Assembly: GCF_025630775.1 (NCBI RefSeq)
Contig: NZ_JAOSZE010000035.1
Coordinates: forward strand, 59,423-123,422
DNA length: 64,000 nt
Direction: 5' to 3'
Origin: Actinoplanes sp. KI2
GTDB lineage: Bacteria; Actinomycetota; Actinomycetes; Mycobacteriales; Micromonosporaceae
Below the pieces are notes generated by a model. The model saw nothing but the letters and a program-made list of their open reading frames with translations. It made no database searches and was not told where the DNA came from. Made by a program: the position numbers and the translations under genes. This document shows, piece by piece, positions 8,498 to 17,846 of this stretch. The first letter of the stretch is position 1. Each line of letters opens with the position of its first letter.

Positions 8498-9666
8498 CTG
8501 CCCGCTCTCGACAGCGGGATGCTGAGCGACGCCCGCCAGCGGCCGTCGCTCGGCCCGACGGTGAGCTGCCCGCTCACCATCTCGGCCCGCTCCCGGAGGC
8601 CGGCCAGGCCGTAGCCACCGCGTGCGGCCACGGCGCCGGCCGGCGTCCTGGCCAGCTCGTTGACCACGGTGAGGCGGACGTCCTGCTCGGAGTAGGCCAG
8701 CGTCATCCACACCGGACTGCCCTCGGCGTGCCGGCGCACGTTGGTGAACGCCTCCTGACCGGCGCGATAGGTGGTCAGGGCCACGTCGGCGGCCAGGTTC
8801 GCGGGCTCACCGGTGACCTCGAAGTGGGCGGGCGCGCCGTCCCGGTCGCGGTAGGTGTCGGCCAGCCGGCTCAGCAGACAGGCGAGCGGCAGCTCCTCCT
8901 CGCGCAGGGCCAGGATCGCCCGGCGCGTCTCGACCAGCCCCTCGCGGGCCAGGTCGTGGGCCTGGGCGAGGTACGGCCGGATGCGCTCGGGCTCGCGCCG
9001 CTCGTCGACCAGCGCCTCGATCACCTTCAGCTGCACGGCCAGCGCGGACAACGCGTGCGCCTGCAGGTCGTGCAGTTCCCGGGCGACGCGGGCCCGCTCG
9101 GCCAGCGTCGCGGCGCGGGCCTGTTCCTGTGCCGCGATCTGAACGTTGGACTGCACCAGTTCTTCCTGGTCGGCCCGGTACTGGTAGGCCCCGCGCAGCG
9201 CGCCGAGCACGGCACAGGCGAACACCAGCAGCGCCTGCAGGGCGAAGTGGTGCCAGCCGGTGACCACCCGGCCCGCGGCCATCGCGCCCACCGTCGCGGC
9301 GCCGATGGCCACGGTGCGCCGGTACGGGCCGGTGAAGCCGGCGTCGAGCATCGCCAGGCACGGGAAGACCAGTGCGGTGCCCACCGGGTTCAGCCCGGCC
9401 AGCAGTCCGCCGGGAACGCCGACCAGGACCACGCCGACCAGCCGCCAGCGCTCGCCGCGCCAGTCGGCGGCGAGCCACAGCAGCCACCCGATCGACGTCA
9501 GGACCAGCAGGACGGTGATGAGCAGGGAGCGGCCGGACCAGCCGGGCGCCTCGTTCGCCTGCGTCGCCGAGATCAGCAGCAGGACCAGCCCGATCAGCCG
9601 GACGATCCGCAGCGGCCAGGTCAATCGCCCGCGGTACGGATACGGCATGAGCACCATGCTCATCAT
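8494..9666 (-). CDS. Sensor histidine kinase, HisKA_3 type
   Basis: A membrane sensor kinase of about 390 residues. Four to six hydrophobic segments in the first 155 residues (for example IVRLIGLVLLLIS, LLITVLLVLTSIGWLLWL, LVGVVLVGVPGGLLAG, ALQALLVFACAVLG) form the sensor, with almost no extracytoplasmic domain. A short coiled coil leads to the dimerisation/phosphorylation helix with H199 in ARELHD, and a HATPase domain with TNVRRHA and GYGLAGLRERAE. The start is uncertain: ATG 9666, 9663 and 9648 are all in frame and none has a good ribosome site; 9666 leaves 37 bp to the NRPS stop. Paired with the response regulator by a four-base overlap. Confidence 0.92.
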   Translation of the reverse strand: MMSMVLMPYPYRGRLTWPLRIVRLIGLVLLLISATQANEAPGWSGRSLLITVLLVLTSIGWLLWLAADWRGERWRLVGVVLVGVPGGLLAGLNPVGTALVFPCLAMLDAGFTGPYRRTVAIGAATVGAMAAGRVVTGWHHFALQALLVFACAVLGALRGAYQYRADQEELVQSNVQIAAQEQARAATLAERARVARELHDLQAHALSALAVQLKVIEALVDERREPERIRPYLAQAHDLAREGLVETRRAILALREEELPLACLLSRLADTYRDRDGAPAHFEVTGEPANLAADVALTTYRAGQEAFTNVRRHAEGSPVWMTLAYSEQDVRLTVVNELARTPAGAVAARGGYGLAGLRERAEMVSGQLTVGPSDGRWRASLSIPLSRAGR

Positions 9667-9703
9667 AGTGCCGCGCCGCCGGGCGCTCGAGGACGGCCGC
9701 GGT

Positions 9704-12700
9704 TCACCTTTCCCGGGCGGCAACGGGTTCCGCCGCCGTGGTGAGCTGATCCAGCGTGGACATCAGGGTCTCCTCGACGGCCGCGGCCTCGGCGTCGCTC
9801 ATGAACGCCCGGCGGTACTCGAGGTAGCCGTGCATGGACGCCGGCGAGGTGAGCAACACCAGGTTGGCGTCCTGCAGCTGCCGCGGCGCCCACAGGTCGA
9901 GCTCCCGGCAGGCCTGCCCGTCCAGCCGCAGCAGCTGCTGCTGGTCGACGCTGAGCACCACCTGCGGCGCCTTGCGGTCGCGCCGGCGCAGTTCCTGGGC
10001 CAGCAGGGCGATCGGCACCTCCAGCTGTTCGGTGTGCGCCCGGTTCAGCTCCGCCTCGACGGCGCGCACCACGTCGAGGGTCGGCCGTTCGTCGGCGGGG
10101 ATGTTGACCAGCAGCTCCGTGTTGACGTACCAGCCGGCGATCCGGCGCATCTGCGCCCGCTCCCGCCCGGCCACCACGCTGCCGAGCAGGAACCGGCGCA
10201 GACCCAGCTCCCGGCACAGCGCGTGCTGGTAGGCGGTGCACAGGAACGAGTACGGCAGCAGGCCGGCCCGCCGGGCGGCGACCAGGAGCCGCTCGTGCCG
10301 GTCGCCGTCGATGCGCAGCCGGCGCAGCGCCGAGCCGGACGACGTGTCGGCGTGGCGCAGCGGCAGGTCCGGCGTCGCGGCGAGGCGATCGGCCAGGTGG
10401 GCGATGGCCGCGGACGACTCCGGGCGCTGCGCCCGCTCGTCCAGCCACGCGTTCACGTCGCACGCGGTGACCGGCTGCGCGGGCGGCTCGTACGACGGGT
10501 CGTCGTAGGCCCGGCCGAGATCGTCCAGGAACACCCGCACCGACCAGCCGTCCACCACGAGGTGGTGCCAGACGAACAACACCAGGTCGCGGTGGTGCCG
10601 GCGACGCAGCAGCACGGCCCGGGTCAGCTCGCCGCCGGCCAGGGTGAACGGGCGCTCGATCTGCTCCGCGATCGATGCCTCGTCCGCGTCGTCGACGGTC
10701 CGCAGCGTGATGACGTGCTGATCCAGCAGCAGGCGTACCTCGCCGTCGGACTGTGCGGTCGTCGCGCCGAAGGCGGGGTGTCCCGCCATCACCCGGCGCA
10801 CCGCGGCGGCCAGCCGGGCGGCGTCGTACCCGTCGGGCAGCTCGAAGCAGTGCGCCAGCGTGAACGGCGACCTCTCGTCCGCGAACGCGTCGCGCAGCCA
10901 CATGCCGATCTGGTTCGGGCTCAGCGGAGCCGCGCGCAGCCCGTCGGGCGGCGGGCCGTCGCCGGCGGCCGTCGGCGCGGCCGCGTCGATACGCCCGGCC
11001 AGGTCGGCGGCGGAACTGGAACTGATCACGTCCGCGGCGCACACGTCCTTCCCGGTCGCGTCGCGCAGCAGGTGGGCCACCCGCAGGGCGGGCAACGACG
11101 TACCGCCCAGGTCGAGGAAGCCGAGCGCCGGGTCGAGGTCGGGGCCGAACTCCGCGCGCCAGGCGTGCAGCACCCGGTCCCGGGTGCTGCCGCCGTCCGC
11201 CGCGTGGGGGAGGGGCGCGGCGGACGGCGCGCGCACCGGGTCGGGCAGCGGCACCGCCGCCAGCGCCCGCCGGTCCACCTTGCCGTTCTTGGCCGTGATC
11301 GGGATGTCGTCGAGGAGCAGGAACGCCGACGGCAACGCGTAGTGGGGCAGCGTCGCACGCAGCGCGGCGCGGCTGCGGTCCGGGTCGAACGCGCCGGGCT
11401 CCGACGGCACCACGTACGCCACGACGGCGTTGCCGATGCCGGGTATCTCGCGCTGACCCACGACCACCTCGCGGACGGTGTCGAGGCCGCGGATCGCGGT
11501 CTCCACCTCGCCCGGCTCGATGCGGTAGCCGCGCACCTTCATCTGGAAGTCGATCCGGCCCAGGAAGAGGACGTCGCCGTCCGGCAGGCGGCGAACGCGG
11601 TCACCGGTCCGGTACGACCGCCGGCCGTCGTACGTGCCGAAGCGCGCCCGCTGCTCGGGGGTGGCGCCGATGTAACCGCGACCGACCTGGCAGCCGACCA
11701 GGAGCAGCTCGCCCTCGTCCGCCTCGGTGGGCCGGCCCTCCTCGTCGAGAAGCACCAGCTCGTTGCCGGGGATGGCGGTGCCGATCGGCGTACGGTCGGC
11801 CGGGTCGCCGCCGGTGCGCGGCACGAGGTACAGCGTGATCAGCACGGTGGCCTCGGCCGGCCCGTACGCGTTGACCACGGTCACCTCGGGCCGGGCGCGC
11901 ATGATGTCCTGCAGCAGGCCGAGCGCGATCGGCTCGATACCGACCACGAGGCGGCGCAGCTCGCGAAGGGCGCCGGGGTCCTCGCGCATCAGCTCCAGAA
12001 GACCGGGCAGGAAGCCGTGCGGCACGTACGCGCTGACCGTGCCGTGGTGGTCGAGGAAGGCCGCGAACCGGGCCGCCTCCGCCCGCTCGGCCGTCGACGG
12101 GATCACCAGCGTGCCGCCGCGGCACAGCACCGACCAGCTCTCCCACACCGACACGTCGAAGTCGGGGCTGCACCACCACGAGCCGATGAACCCGGGCGGC
12201 ACCGGGATCAGCGCGTCGATCTCGTCGATCAGGTTGACCACGCCGGCGTGCTCGATCTCGATGCCCTTGGACAGGCCGGTCGAGCCGGAGGTGTGGATGA
12301 CGTACGCGACGTCGTCGCCGGCACCGGCGCTCAGCGCGGGCAGCTCGGCGCCCGGTACGTCGGCGGGCCAGTCGCCGGCCAGCGCGGACGGATCGCGCAG
12401 CTCGGCGTCCTCCCAGCCGGGCATCGGCGTGCCGACGCAGAGCCGGGGAGCGCAGCGGCTCAGGATGCCGACCGCGCGGGCGGCCGGCTGCGTGGGGTCG
12501 ACGGGCACGTACGCCGCGCCGCGCACCCAGGCCGCCAGCGCGGCGCTGACCGCGTCGCGGCCCGGGGCCAGGACGACGCCCACCCGGTCGCCGGGCCCGA
12601 CGCCGAGCTGCCCGTACGCCTCGGCCAGCGCGGCGGCACGGGCGAGCAGCTGACGGTAGGTGACCGGGCCGCCGGGGTCGACGATCGCGATCGCCCCGGG

Positions 12701-12742
12701 GTCGGCGGCCGCCGCGTCGAGGAGGAGCTGAGCCAGGTTCAT
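9704..12742 (-). CDS. Single-module NRPS, adenylation-PCP-condensation
   Basis: A 1012-residue NRPS. The adenylation domain (about 1-500) has A3 HTSGSTGLSKG, A4 DFDVSVWE, A5 NAYGPAEAT, A7 YRTGD, A8 GRIDFQMKVRGYRIEPGE and the A10 lysine NGKVDRRAL. The carrier domain (about 520-590) has LGGTS with Ser549 as phosphopantetheine site. The condensation domain (about 605-1000) has an intact HHLVVDG at 726-732. There is no thioesterase, reductase or epimerase, so the C domain must pass the aminoacyl group to an acceptor made elsewhere. Hand alignment to GrsA gives D, V, W, A, V, G, A, V, L for the pocket, matching no code I know. The start ATG 12742 has AAGGAA 8 bases upstream; MEGTNG at 12760 is the alternative. 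Confidence 0.93.
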   Translation of the reverse strand: MNLAQLLLDAAAADPGAIAIVDPGGPVTYRQLLARAAALAEAYGQLGVGPGDRVGVVLAPGRDAVSAALAAWVRGAAYVPVDPTQPAARAVGILSRCAPRLCVGTPMPGWEDAELRDPSALAGDWPADVPGAELPALSAGAGDDVAYVIHTSGSTGLSKGIEIEHAGVVNLIDEIDALIPVPPGFIGSWWCSPDFDVSVWESWSVLCRGGTLVIPSTAERAEAARFAAFLDHHGTVSAYVPHGFLPGLLELMREDPGALRELRRLVVGIEPIALGLLQDIMRARPEVTVVNAYGPAEATVLITLYLVPRTGGDPADRTPIGTAIPGNELVLLDEEGRPTEADEGELLLVGCQVGRGYIGATPEQRARFGTYDGRRSYRTGDRVRRLPDGDVLFLGRIDFQMKVRGYRIEPGEVETAIRGLDTVREVVVGQREIPGIGNAVVAYVVPSEPGAFDPDRSRAALRATLPHYALPSAFLLLDDIPITAKNGKVDRRALAAVPLPDPVRAPSAAPLPHAADGGSTRDRVLHAWRAEFGPDLDPALGFLDLGGTSLPALRVAHLLRDATGKDVCAADVISSSSAADLAGRIDAAAPTAAGDGPPPDGLRAAPLSPNQIGMWLRDAFADERSPFTLAHCFELPDGYDAARLAAAVRRVMAGHPAFGATTAQSDGEVRLLLDQHVITLRTVDDADEASIAEQIERPFTLAGGELTRAVLLRRRHHRDLVLFVWHHLVVDGWSVRVFLDDLGRAYDDPSYEPPAQPVTACDVNAWLDERAQRPESSAAIAHLADRLAATPDLPLRHADTSSGSALRRLRIDGDRHERLLVAARRAGLLPYSFLCTAYQHALCRELGLRRFLLGSVVAGRERAQMRRIAGWYVNTELLVNIPADERPTLDVVRAVEAELNRAHTEQLEVPIALLAQELRRRDRKAPQVVLSVDQQQLLRLDGQACRELDLWAPRQLQDANLVLLTSPASMHGYLEYRRAFMSDAEAAAVEETLMSTLDQLTTAAEPVAARER

Positions 12743-12779
12743 GCCGTTGGTTCCTTCCATGGTGGGGGCCCGGGCGCGG

Positions 12780-13991
12780 TCACCAGGCCACGGGCAGAGC
12801 GGCGAGGCCGCCGGTGAGCACCTCGCGGCGGGCTTCCAGGCGGTCCATCGGCACGGTGAGGTGCAGTCCGGGGAAGCGGGTGAAGATGCGCGAGAGAACC
12901 GCCTCCAGCTCCATGCGCACCAGCGGCGCGCCGAGGCAGTAATGCGCGCCGAAGCCCAGCGTGACGTGCGGGCGTGGGGGACGGCTGACGTCGAACTCGC
13001 AGGGATTGCCGAAGACCTGCGCATCCCGGTTGGCCGCCGCGCTGTAGAGCACAACGAGGTCACCGTCGCCGATGGTGACGTCGCCGAGCGGCACGTCCTC
13101 CCGGGCCCACCGCAGCGTCTCGCGGACGCCGCCGTGCACCACCACCCGCAGGATCTCCTCGACCGCCGGCGCCAGGCGGCCCGGCTCGGCGAACGCGGCC
13201 GTGCGCTGGTCGGGGTGGGCCAGCATGAGCAGGATCGCGTGATCCAGCCGGACGACGGTGGTCTCGTGCCCGGCGAACAGCAGCATCGCGGCGAGGAAGG
13301 CGATGTATCCGTCCGGGATGGTGCCGTCCTCGTCGCGGCACAACGCCGAGATCACGTCGTTGCCGGGTTCCGCTCGCTTGCGGGCCACCAGATCCTGGGT
13401 GAAGGACATCAGCTCGGTCAGCGCCGTCAACGACCGCTCCCGGTCGCTGACGTCGGCCACGCCCTGCGTCCATTCCCGGAAGCGGTACCGGTCGCGCTCG
13501 TCGACGCCGAGCAGCTCGCAGATCACCGTCACCGGCAGCCGTACCGACAGGTCGGCGTGCAGGTCGGCGGGCGGCCCGGCGGCCTCGATCGCGGCCAGCA
13601 TGGACTCGGTGAGCGCCTCGACCCGCGGCCGGAACGCCCGCATGCGCTTGGGCGAGAAGTACGGCGCCAGCCGCGCCCGCGCCTTGAGCCGCTCGGCCGG
13701 TTGCGTGTCGAAGTCGCCGTTCGGGCCGCCGAGCAGGAGCGACGCGCCCAGCCGGGGTGCGGTCTGCGGGCTGCGGTGCGACATGCCGAAGCGGTCGTCG
13801 GCGTAGACCCGCCGCACCTCGTCGTAGCCGGTGACGAGCCAGGCCGTGTCGCCGGTGGGCGTGCGCACCCGGCTGACCGGGCAGCGCGCCTGCAGATCGA
13901 GCGCCTCCGGCGGCACCTCGAGCAGGTCCGGCTGGCGGAACGGCAGGCGGGGCAGCCCGTCCGGATCCGTGGCCGGCGGGGAGGTCACCAT
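12780..13991 (-). CDS. Cytochrome P450, NRPS-associated (second)
   Basis: A 403-residue soluble P450. The I-helix shows FAGHETT, the K-helix EEILR, and the heme loop LGFGAHYCLG with the cysteine ligand; the first Phe of the usual FGxG pattern is replaced by Leu. The ATG at 13991 lies in ATGGTGA across the stop of the upstream P450, so the two are translationally coupled. It ends 37 bp before the NRPS start. P450s next to A-PCP proteins often hydroxylate the amino acid while it is bound to the carrier (NovI and NikQ are known examples), and this arrangement fits that, but hydroxylation of the finished product is equally open. Confidence 0.94.
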   Translation of the reverse strand: MVTSPPATDPDGLPRLPFRQPDLLEVPPEALDLQARCPVSRVRTPTGDTAWLVTGYDEVRRVYADDRFGMSHRSPQTAPRLGASLLLGGPNGDFDTQPAERLKARARLAPYFSPKRMRAFRPRVEALTESMLAAIEAAGPPADLHADLSVRLPVTVICELLGVDERDRYRFREWTQGVADVSDRERSLTALTELMSFTQDLVARKRAEPGNDVISALCRDEDGTIPDGYIAFLAAMLLFAGHETTVVRLDHAILLMLAHPDQRTAAFAEPGRLAPAVEEILRVVVHGGVRETLRWAREDVPLGDVTIGDGDLVVLYSAAANRDAQVFGNPCEFDVSRPPRPHVTLGFGAHYCLGAPLVRMELEAVLSRIFTRFPGLHLTVPMDRLEARREVLTGGLAALPVAW

Positions 13992-15202
13992 GACAGGAGC
14001 ATTTCCCGCGGGCCGTGCACCAGCGTGCCCTCCCGCCACGGCACCTCCTGCGCGGTGCCGGCGAAGCGCAGCGTCGGGAAGTGCCGCAGCAGCGCGCCGA
14101 GAGCGACCTGCAGCTCCATCCGGGCCAGCTGCGCGCCGAGGCAGTGGTGCGGGCCGTGGCCGAACCGTACGTGCGGATTCTGTTCGCGCTCCAGGTCCAG
14201 CTGGTCGGCGTGGTCGAACACGGCCTCGTCCCGGTTGCACGAGTTGATCGCGACGATGACGCCCTCGCCCTCGCGGATGAGCTGGTCGCCGACCCGTACG
14301 TCCTCGGTCGCCACCCGGGTCATGCTGCCGCTGTTGCCGAGCTGGATGAACCGCAGCAGCTCCTCGACCGCGACGTTGACCTGCTCGGGGTGCGCCGCGA
14401 GATGCGCCCAGCGGCCGGTCTCCAGCAGGAGGTACACGAAGTTGGAGATCGAGTTTGCGGTCGTCTCGTGCCCGGCGATGAGCAGACCCACGCCCATCAT
14501 GATCAGTTCGCCCTCGTTGAGGCGATCGTCGTTGTCGCGGGCGTTGACCAGCTCGGTGAGCAGGTCCCGGGAGCGCTCCTGTTCGGGCTGGTCGCGACGC
14601 ACCTTGATGTTCCGCGAGAGGTACCCGGTGAGCTCGTCCCGGGCCGCCAGCATCTCCTGCAGCGTCGCCGCGGTGGTGCTCAGCGCGACCCGCGAGAAAT
14701 GCTGGAAGAAGTGCCGGTCCTCCTTCGACACGCCGAGCAGCTCGCAGATCACGGTCACCGGCAGCGGCAGCGAGAAGTTCTCCACGAGATCCACCGGCGA
14801 ACCGTGCGCCCGGAGATCGGCGATCAGCTCCTCGACCACCTGCTCGGTGCGGGGACGCCAGCGGTGGGCCGCCTGCACCGTGAAGGCGCCGGCCACCAGC
14901 CGCCGCAGACGCGAGTGCTCGGGCGGGTCCATCGCCATCAGGTGGTCCGGCGGGGTCACCTTGGGGCTGGCCCGGGGCACGTCGGCATTCACCGTGGCCC
15001 GGCGGGAGAACCGCCGGTCGGACCAGACGAACTTGGCGTCGTCGTACCGCGTGACCAGCCAGCCGTCACCGCCGTACGGCATGGTCACCCGCTGCACGGG
15101 CCGTTCCGCCCGCAGCATCGCGAACTCGGGCGGTACGCCCAGCGGGTCCTGCTGTTCGAAGGGAAACCTCATCGCCTCGGTGGCGGCGGTCGTGTCGTTC
15201 AC
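13985..15202 (-). CDS. Cytochrome P450, NRPS-associated (first)
   Basis: A 405-residue soluble P450, first gene of the minus-strand NRPS operon. Motifs: I-helix IAGHETT, EELLRF for the ExxR pair, and FGHGPHHCLG for the heme loop. The frame is open about 58 codons further upstream, but GTG 15202 is preferred because a GAGGAGG site lies 4-5 bases before it and the family N-terminus (FPFEQQDPLGVPPEF) follows directly. No ferredoxin is encoded beside it, so electrons must come from a shared partner, perhaps the ferredoxin of the terpene operon. The intergenic region upstream holds two adjoining palindromes and the divergent start of a secreted glycosidase. Confidence 0.94.
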   Translation of the reverse strand: MNDTTAATEAMRFPFEQQDPLGVPPEFAMLRAERPVQRVTMPYGGDGWLVTRYDDAKFVWSDRRFSRRATVNADVPRASPKVTPPDHLMAMDPPEHSRLRRLVAGAFTVQAAHRWRPRTEQVVEELIADLRAHGSPVDLVENFSLPLPVTVICELLGVSKEDRHFFQHFSRVALSTTAATLQEMLAARDELTGYLSRNIKVRRDQPEQERSRDLLTELVNARDNDDRLNEGELIMMGVGLLIAGHETTANSISNFVYLLLETGRWAHLAAHPEQVNVAVEELLRFIQLGNSGSMTRVATEDVRVGDQLIREGEGVIVAINSCNRDEAVFDHADQLDLEREQNPHVRFGHGPHHCLGAQLARMELQVALGALLRHFPTLRFAGTAQEVPWREGTLVHGPREMLLSW

Positions 15203-15287
15203 TGGGCCTCCTCGCGCGGATTCACCGCGGGCATTCCATCCCGCTGATCGTCGCGGCGCGTGGCGGCGAAGCGTGAGGCACGGCGGC

Positions 15288-15317
15288 CCGTTCGAACGGA
15301 GTGCCCGCTCGGGCACT
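15288..15317. promoter_or_regulatory. Two abutting perfect palindromes in a divergent promoter region
   Basis: CCGTTCGAACGG (15288-15299) is a 12-bp perfect palindrome. It is followed without a gap by AGTGCCCG-CT-CGGGCACT (15300-15317), an 18-bp perfect dyad. They lie between the NRPS/P450 operon (start 15202, minus) and the secreted glycosidase (start 15401, plus), so they may be operators for one or both. A transcription terminator is unlikely because both flanking genes start here. Confidence 0.55.
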
Positions 15318-15400
15318 GTCTCTCTCCGGTTGCGACCAACGGCGGGCTTGGGCAGGGTGGGAACCAGATAGATCAACGGTGATCAATTCTGGAGTCCGCC

Positions 15401-17842
15401 ATGAAGCGTGTCGCGGTGGCAGCGGTCCTGGGTACGGCGATCGGGCTGTGCGGTGTCGCCCCGGCGGCCGCCGCGGCGCCGGCAGGGGCGCTGTCCGAGA
15501 CCTCCCAGCTGGGGAATCGCCGGTTCGTCGTGACCGGCGACCGCGCCTACGAGGTGGGCGCCGAGGACGCGACCTACCCGGCCACCGGCTGGCACATCCG
15601 CGGGGAGATGGGCGGATTCTGGTCGCAGCCGATCAAGCTGCTGGACGGTGTGTGGTTCGCGGCCGACGGCACCTGGCTGACCGCGAGCCGGTTCACCGAG
15701 CATCCCGGCTATACGACCATGACGCTGGCCGGGCCGGGCGGAATGGACATCGAACGTACCGACGTCGTGCCCGACGGGGCCCGCGCGGCGCTGATCGGCC
15801 TGCGGTTCCCGGCCGGCGCGGGCACCGTCCGGCTGACCGTGCAGGCCCACTCCGAGCTGCTGTCGGCGTACCCCTGGACCTTCACGACGCCGAGTCAGGC
15901 GACCGCCAACCAGCCCGACACCGGTTCCTTCGACGGCCGCAACCTGGTCTTCCGCGACCAGGGCGGGCACGACTGGGCGGCGCTGGTCGGCAGCGGGCTG
16001 ACCCCGTCCGGGCACGCGCTCGGCCCCGGCATGCGCGGGCCGCAGGGCGACGTGGTCTGCGGCGACCCGGCACCGGCGGTCTGCGACGACGGGCCCGAGG
16101 GCAGGGGTACGGGCGGGCAGCTCACCTACGACGTCAGGGGCGGGCAGACGGTGTGGTTCGCCGTCGCGGGATCCGACCAGGGGCCGGCTTCCGCCCGTAC
16201 GGAAATGTCCAAGGTCTTGCACGATCCGCAGCGAGCCTTGTCCGGCAAGATGGCCGCGCGGCAGGCCGTGGCCGCGCACACCCGGGTCGACCTGCCCGGC
16301 GACCGGCTGCTGCAGCAGAGCGTCGACTGGTCCAAGCAGAACCTGGCCGACTCGGTCCAGCAGTCGCGCGACCTGCGGCTGTTCGCCAGCAACCAGGGCA
16401 CCGCGTCGCCGCCGGTCAAGGGGACCCTCGCCGAGGCGGACTGGCTGGCAGCGGGCTGGCCCGACTATCCGTGGATCTTCGCGACCGACGGTGAATATTC
16501 GGCCTTCGCCGCCGTAGCCGCCGGGCAGTTCGGGCCGATCGAGAATCACCTGCGCACGCTGCGGGCGATCAGCGACGTGATCAACGACCGGTCCGGCAAG
16601 GTGGTGCACGAGGTCACCCCGGACGGCCAGGTCTACTTCGGTACGAACGCGGACCCGGGCAACACCGACGAGACCGTGAAGTTCCCGAGCACCGTCGCGC
16701 TGATCTGGCGCTGGACCGGCGACGACCGTTTCCGCGACGAGATGTACGACTTCTCGGTGCGAGCAATCCGATACGCGGTCGCGCTGGACGCCGACGGCGA
16801 CGGCTGGCCCGAGGGCAGCGGCAACGTCGAACGCGCGGGCATGGGCCAGGAGAAGCTCGACGTGGCCGTCTACACCATCCGTGGCCTGCTCGACCTGGCC
16901 GCCATGGCCCGGAGCAAGGGCGATCGGGCCACCGCGGCGTGGGCGACGGCCCAGGCGACCACTCGAGAGCGGAAATTCGAAACCGCTTGGTGGTACGGGG
17001 GAGACGCGAACTCGTACGCGGACTCCTTGCAGGACCCGGGCAACGTCAAGCTGTTCCAGCGGTACTGGATCGGCGCCGTCCCGATGGAGGCGGAACTGCC
17101 CGGCGGCGCATCGGTGGCCGACCGCGGGCACGCCGTGACCGCGCTCGCCCAGCGGGAACGCGACTGCTTCACCGGGGACTTCGGCTTCTTCCACACCGGC
17201 ACGCCCGGCTGCGACAGCGTCGTGTCGAGCGCGCCACCCGAGCGCGACATCTTCTCGCTCGGCAACGCCGTGATGGCGGCGGCCGAGGGCAACTTCGGCC
17301 GGCTCACCCGGCAGGGCCGGTACACCACGGCCAACGCCCGCAGCCAGCTCGACCCGTCGGTGTGGGAGATGCCCGGCGCGATGCCGGAGATCCTGCCGTC
17401 GCCCGACTTCGGCACCAACATGAGCAAGGACTTCCTGAGCCGGTCGAGCGTGCTGCAGACCTGGGGAGCGTACGGAGTCCTCTGGCCGGTCGTTCACCAG
17501 CAGCTCGGCGTCGACCCCGACCTGGGCCGCGGCGCGCTGTCGGTGGTACCGCAGATCCCGCCGGGCCAGACCCGCGTCGCCGGTTCGGACATCGCGGTCG
17601 GGCCGGGCCACGTCGACGTTCAGGCGGCCGTCCGGGCGGCGACGCTGACGGTCACGGTCGACGCGGCGGTCCGGGCCCGCCTCACCCTGGGCGCGGTGCT
17701 TCCGGCCGGCAAGACCGTTTCCGCCGTACGCCTGGACGGCCGGCCCGTCCCGTCCCGGCTGGCCACCACTACCCGCGGCGTCGAGGTGCTGGTCGGGGCC
17801 GGCTCCGGCGGACGCCACACGCTGCAGGTGGACCTGCGCTGA
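15401..17842 (+). CDS. Secreted six-hairpin (alpha/alpha)6-barrel glycosidase
   Basis: An 813-residue exported protein. Residues 1-27 are a Sec signal (MKRVAVAAVLG, hydrophobic core, AAAAAPAG cleavage region). A beta-rich N-terminal domain (to about 270) is followed by a helical domain with the look of amylo-glucosidase/GH15-like six-hairpin enzymes: YPWIFATDGEYSAFAAVAAG, VALIWRWTGDDRF, DGDGWPEGSGNVER, GNVKLFQRYWIGAVPMEA. The acidic residues in ATDGE and EGSGNVE are candidate catalytic residues. A short beta domain ends the protein. The substrate cannot be named; candidates are alpha-glucans, rhamnosides or other plant glycans. GGAG at 15391 supports the ATG start. Divergent from the P450/NRPS operon. 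Confidence 0.8.
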   Translation: MKRVAVAAVLGTAIGLCGVAPAAAAAPAGALSETSQLGNRRFVVTGDRAYEVGAEDATYPATGWHIRGEMGGFWSQPIKLLDGVWFAADGTWLTASRFTEHPGYTTMTLAGPGGMDIERTDVVPDGARAALIGLRFPAGAGTVRLTVQAHSELLSAYPWTFTTPSQATANQPDTGSFDGRNLVFRDQGGHDWAALVGSGLTPSGHALGPGMRGPQGDVVCGDPAPAVCDDGPEGRGTGGQLTYDVRGGQTVWFAVAGSDQGPASARTEMSKVLHDPQRALSGKMAARQAVAAHTRVDLPGDRLLQQSVDWSKQNLADSVQQSRDLRLFASNQGTASPPVKGTLAEADWLAAGWPDYPWIFATDGEYSAFAAVAAGQFGPIENHLRTLRAISDVINDRSGKVVHEVTPDGQVYFGTNADPGNTDETVKFPSTVALIWRWTGDDRFRDEMYDFSVRAIRYAVALDADGDGWPEGSGNVERAGMGQEKLDVAVYTIRGLLDLAAMARSKGDRATAAWATAQATTRERKFETAWWYGGDANSYADSLQDPGNVKLFQRYWIGAVPMEAELPGGASVADRGHAVTALAQRERDCFTGDFGFFHTGTPGCDSVVSSAPPERDIFSLGNAVMAAAEGNFGRLTRQGRYTTANARSQLDPSVWEMPGAMPEILPSPDFGTNMSKDFLSRSSVLQTWGAYGVLWPVVHQQLGVDPDLGRGALSVVPQIPPGQTRVAGSDIAVGPGHVDVQAAVRAATLTVTVDAAVRARLTLGAVLPAGKTVSAVRLDGRPVPSRLATTTRGVEVLVGAGSGGRHTLQVDLR

Positions 17843-17846
17843 GCGC

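Noticed and set aside
9260..12817. A 1185-residue plus-strand open frame opposite the NRPS gene.
   Set aside because: It is antisense to a protein with complete A-PCP-C motifs; its composition (Arg/Pro/Gly/His-rich, no domain) is typical of spurious frames in G+C-rich DNA.
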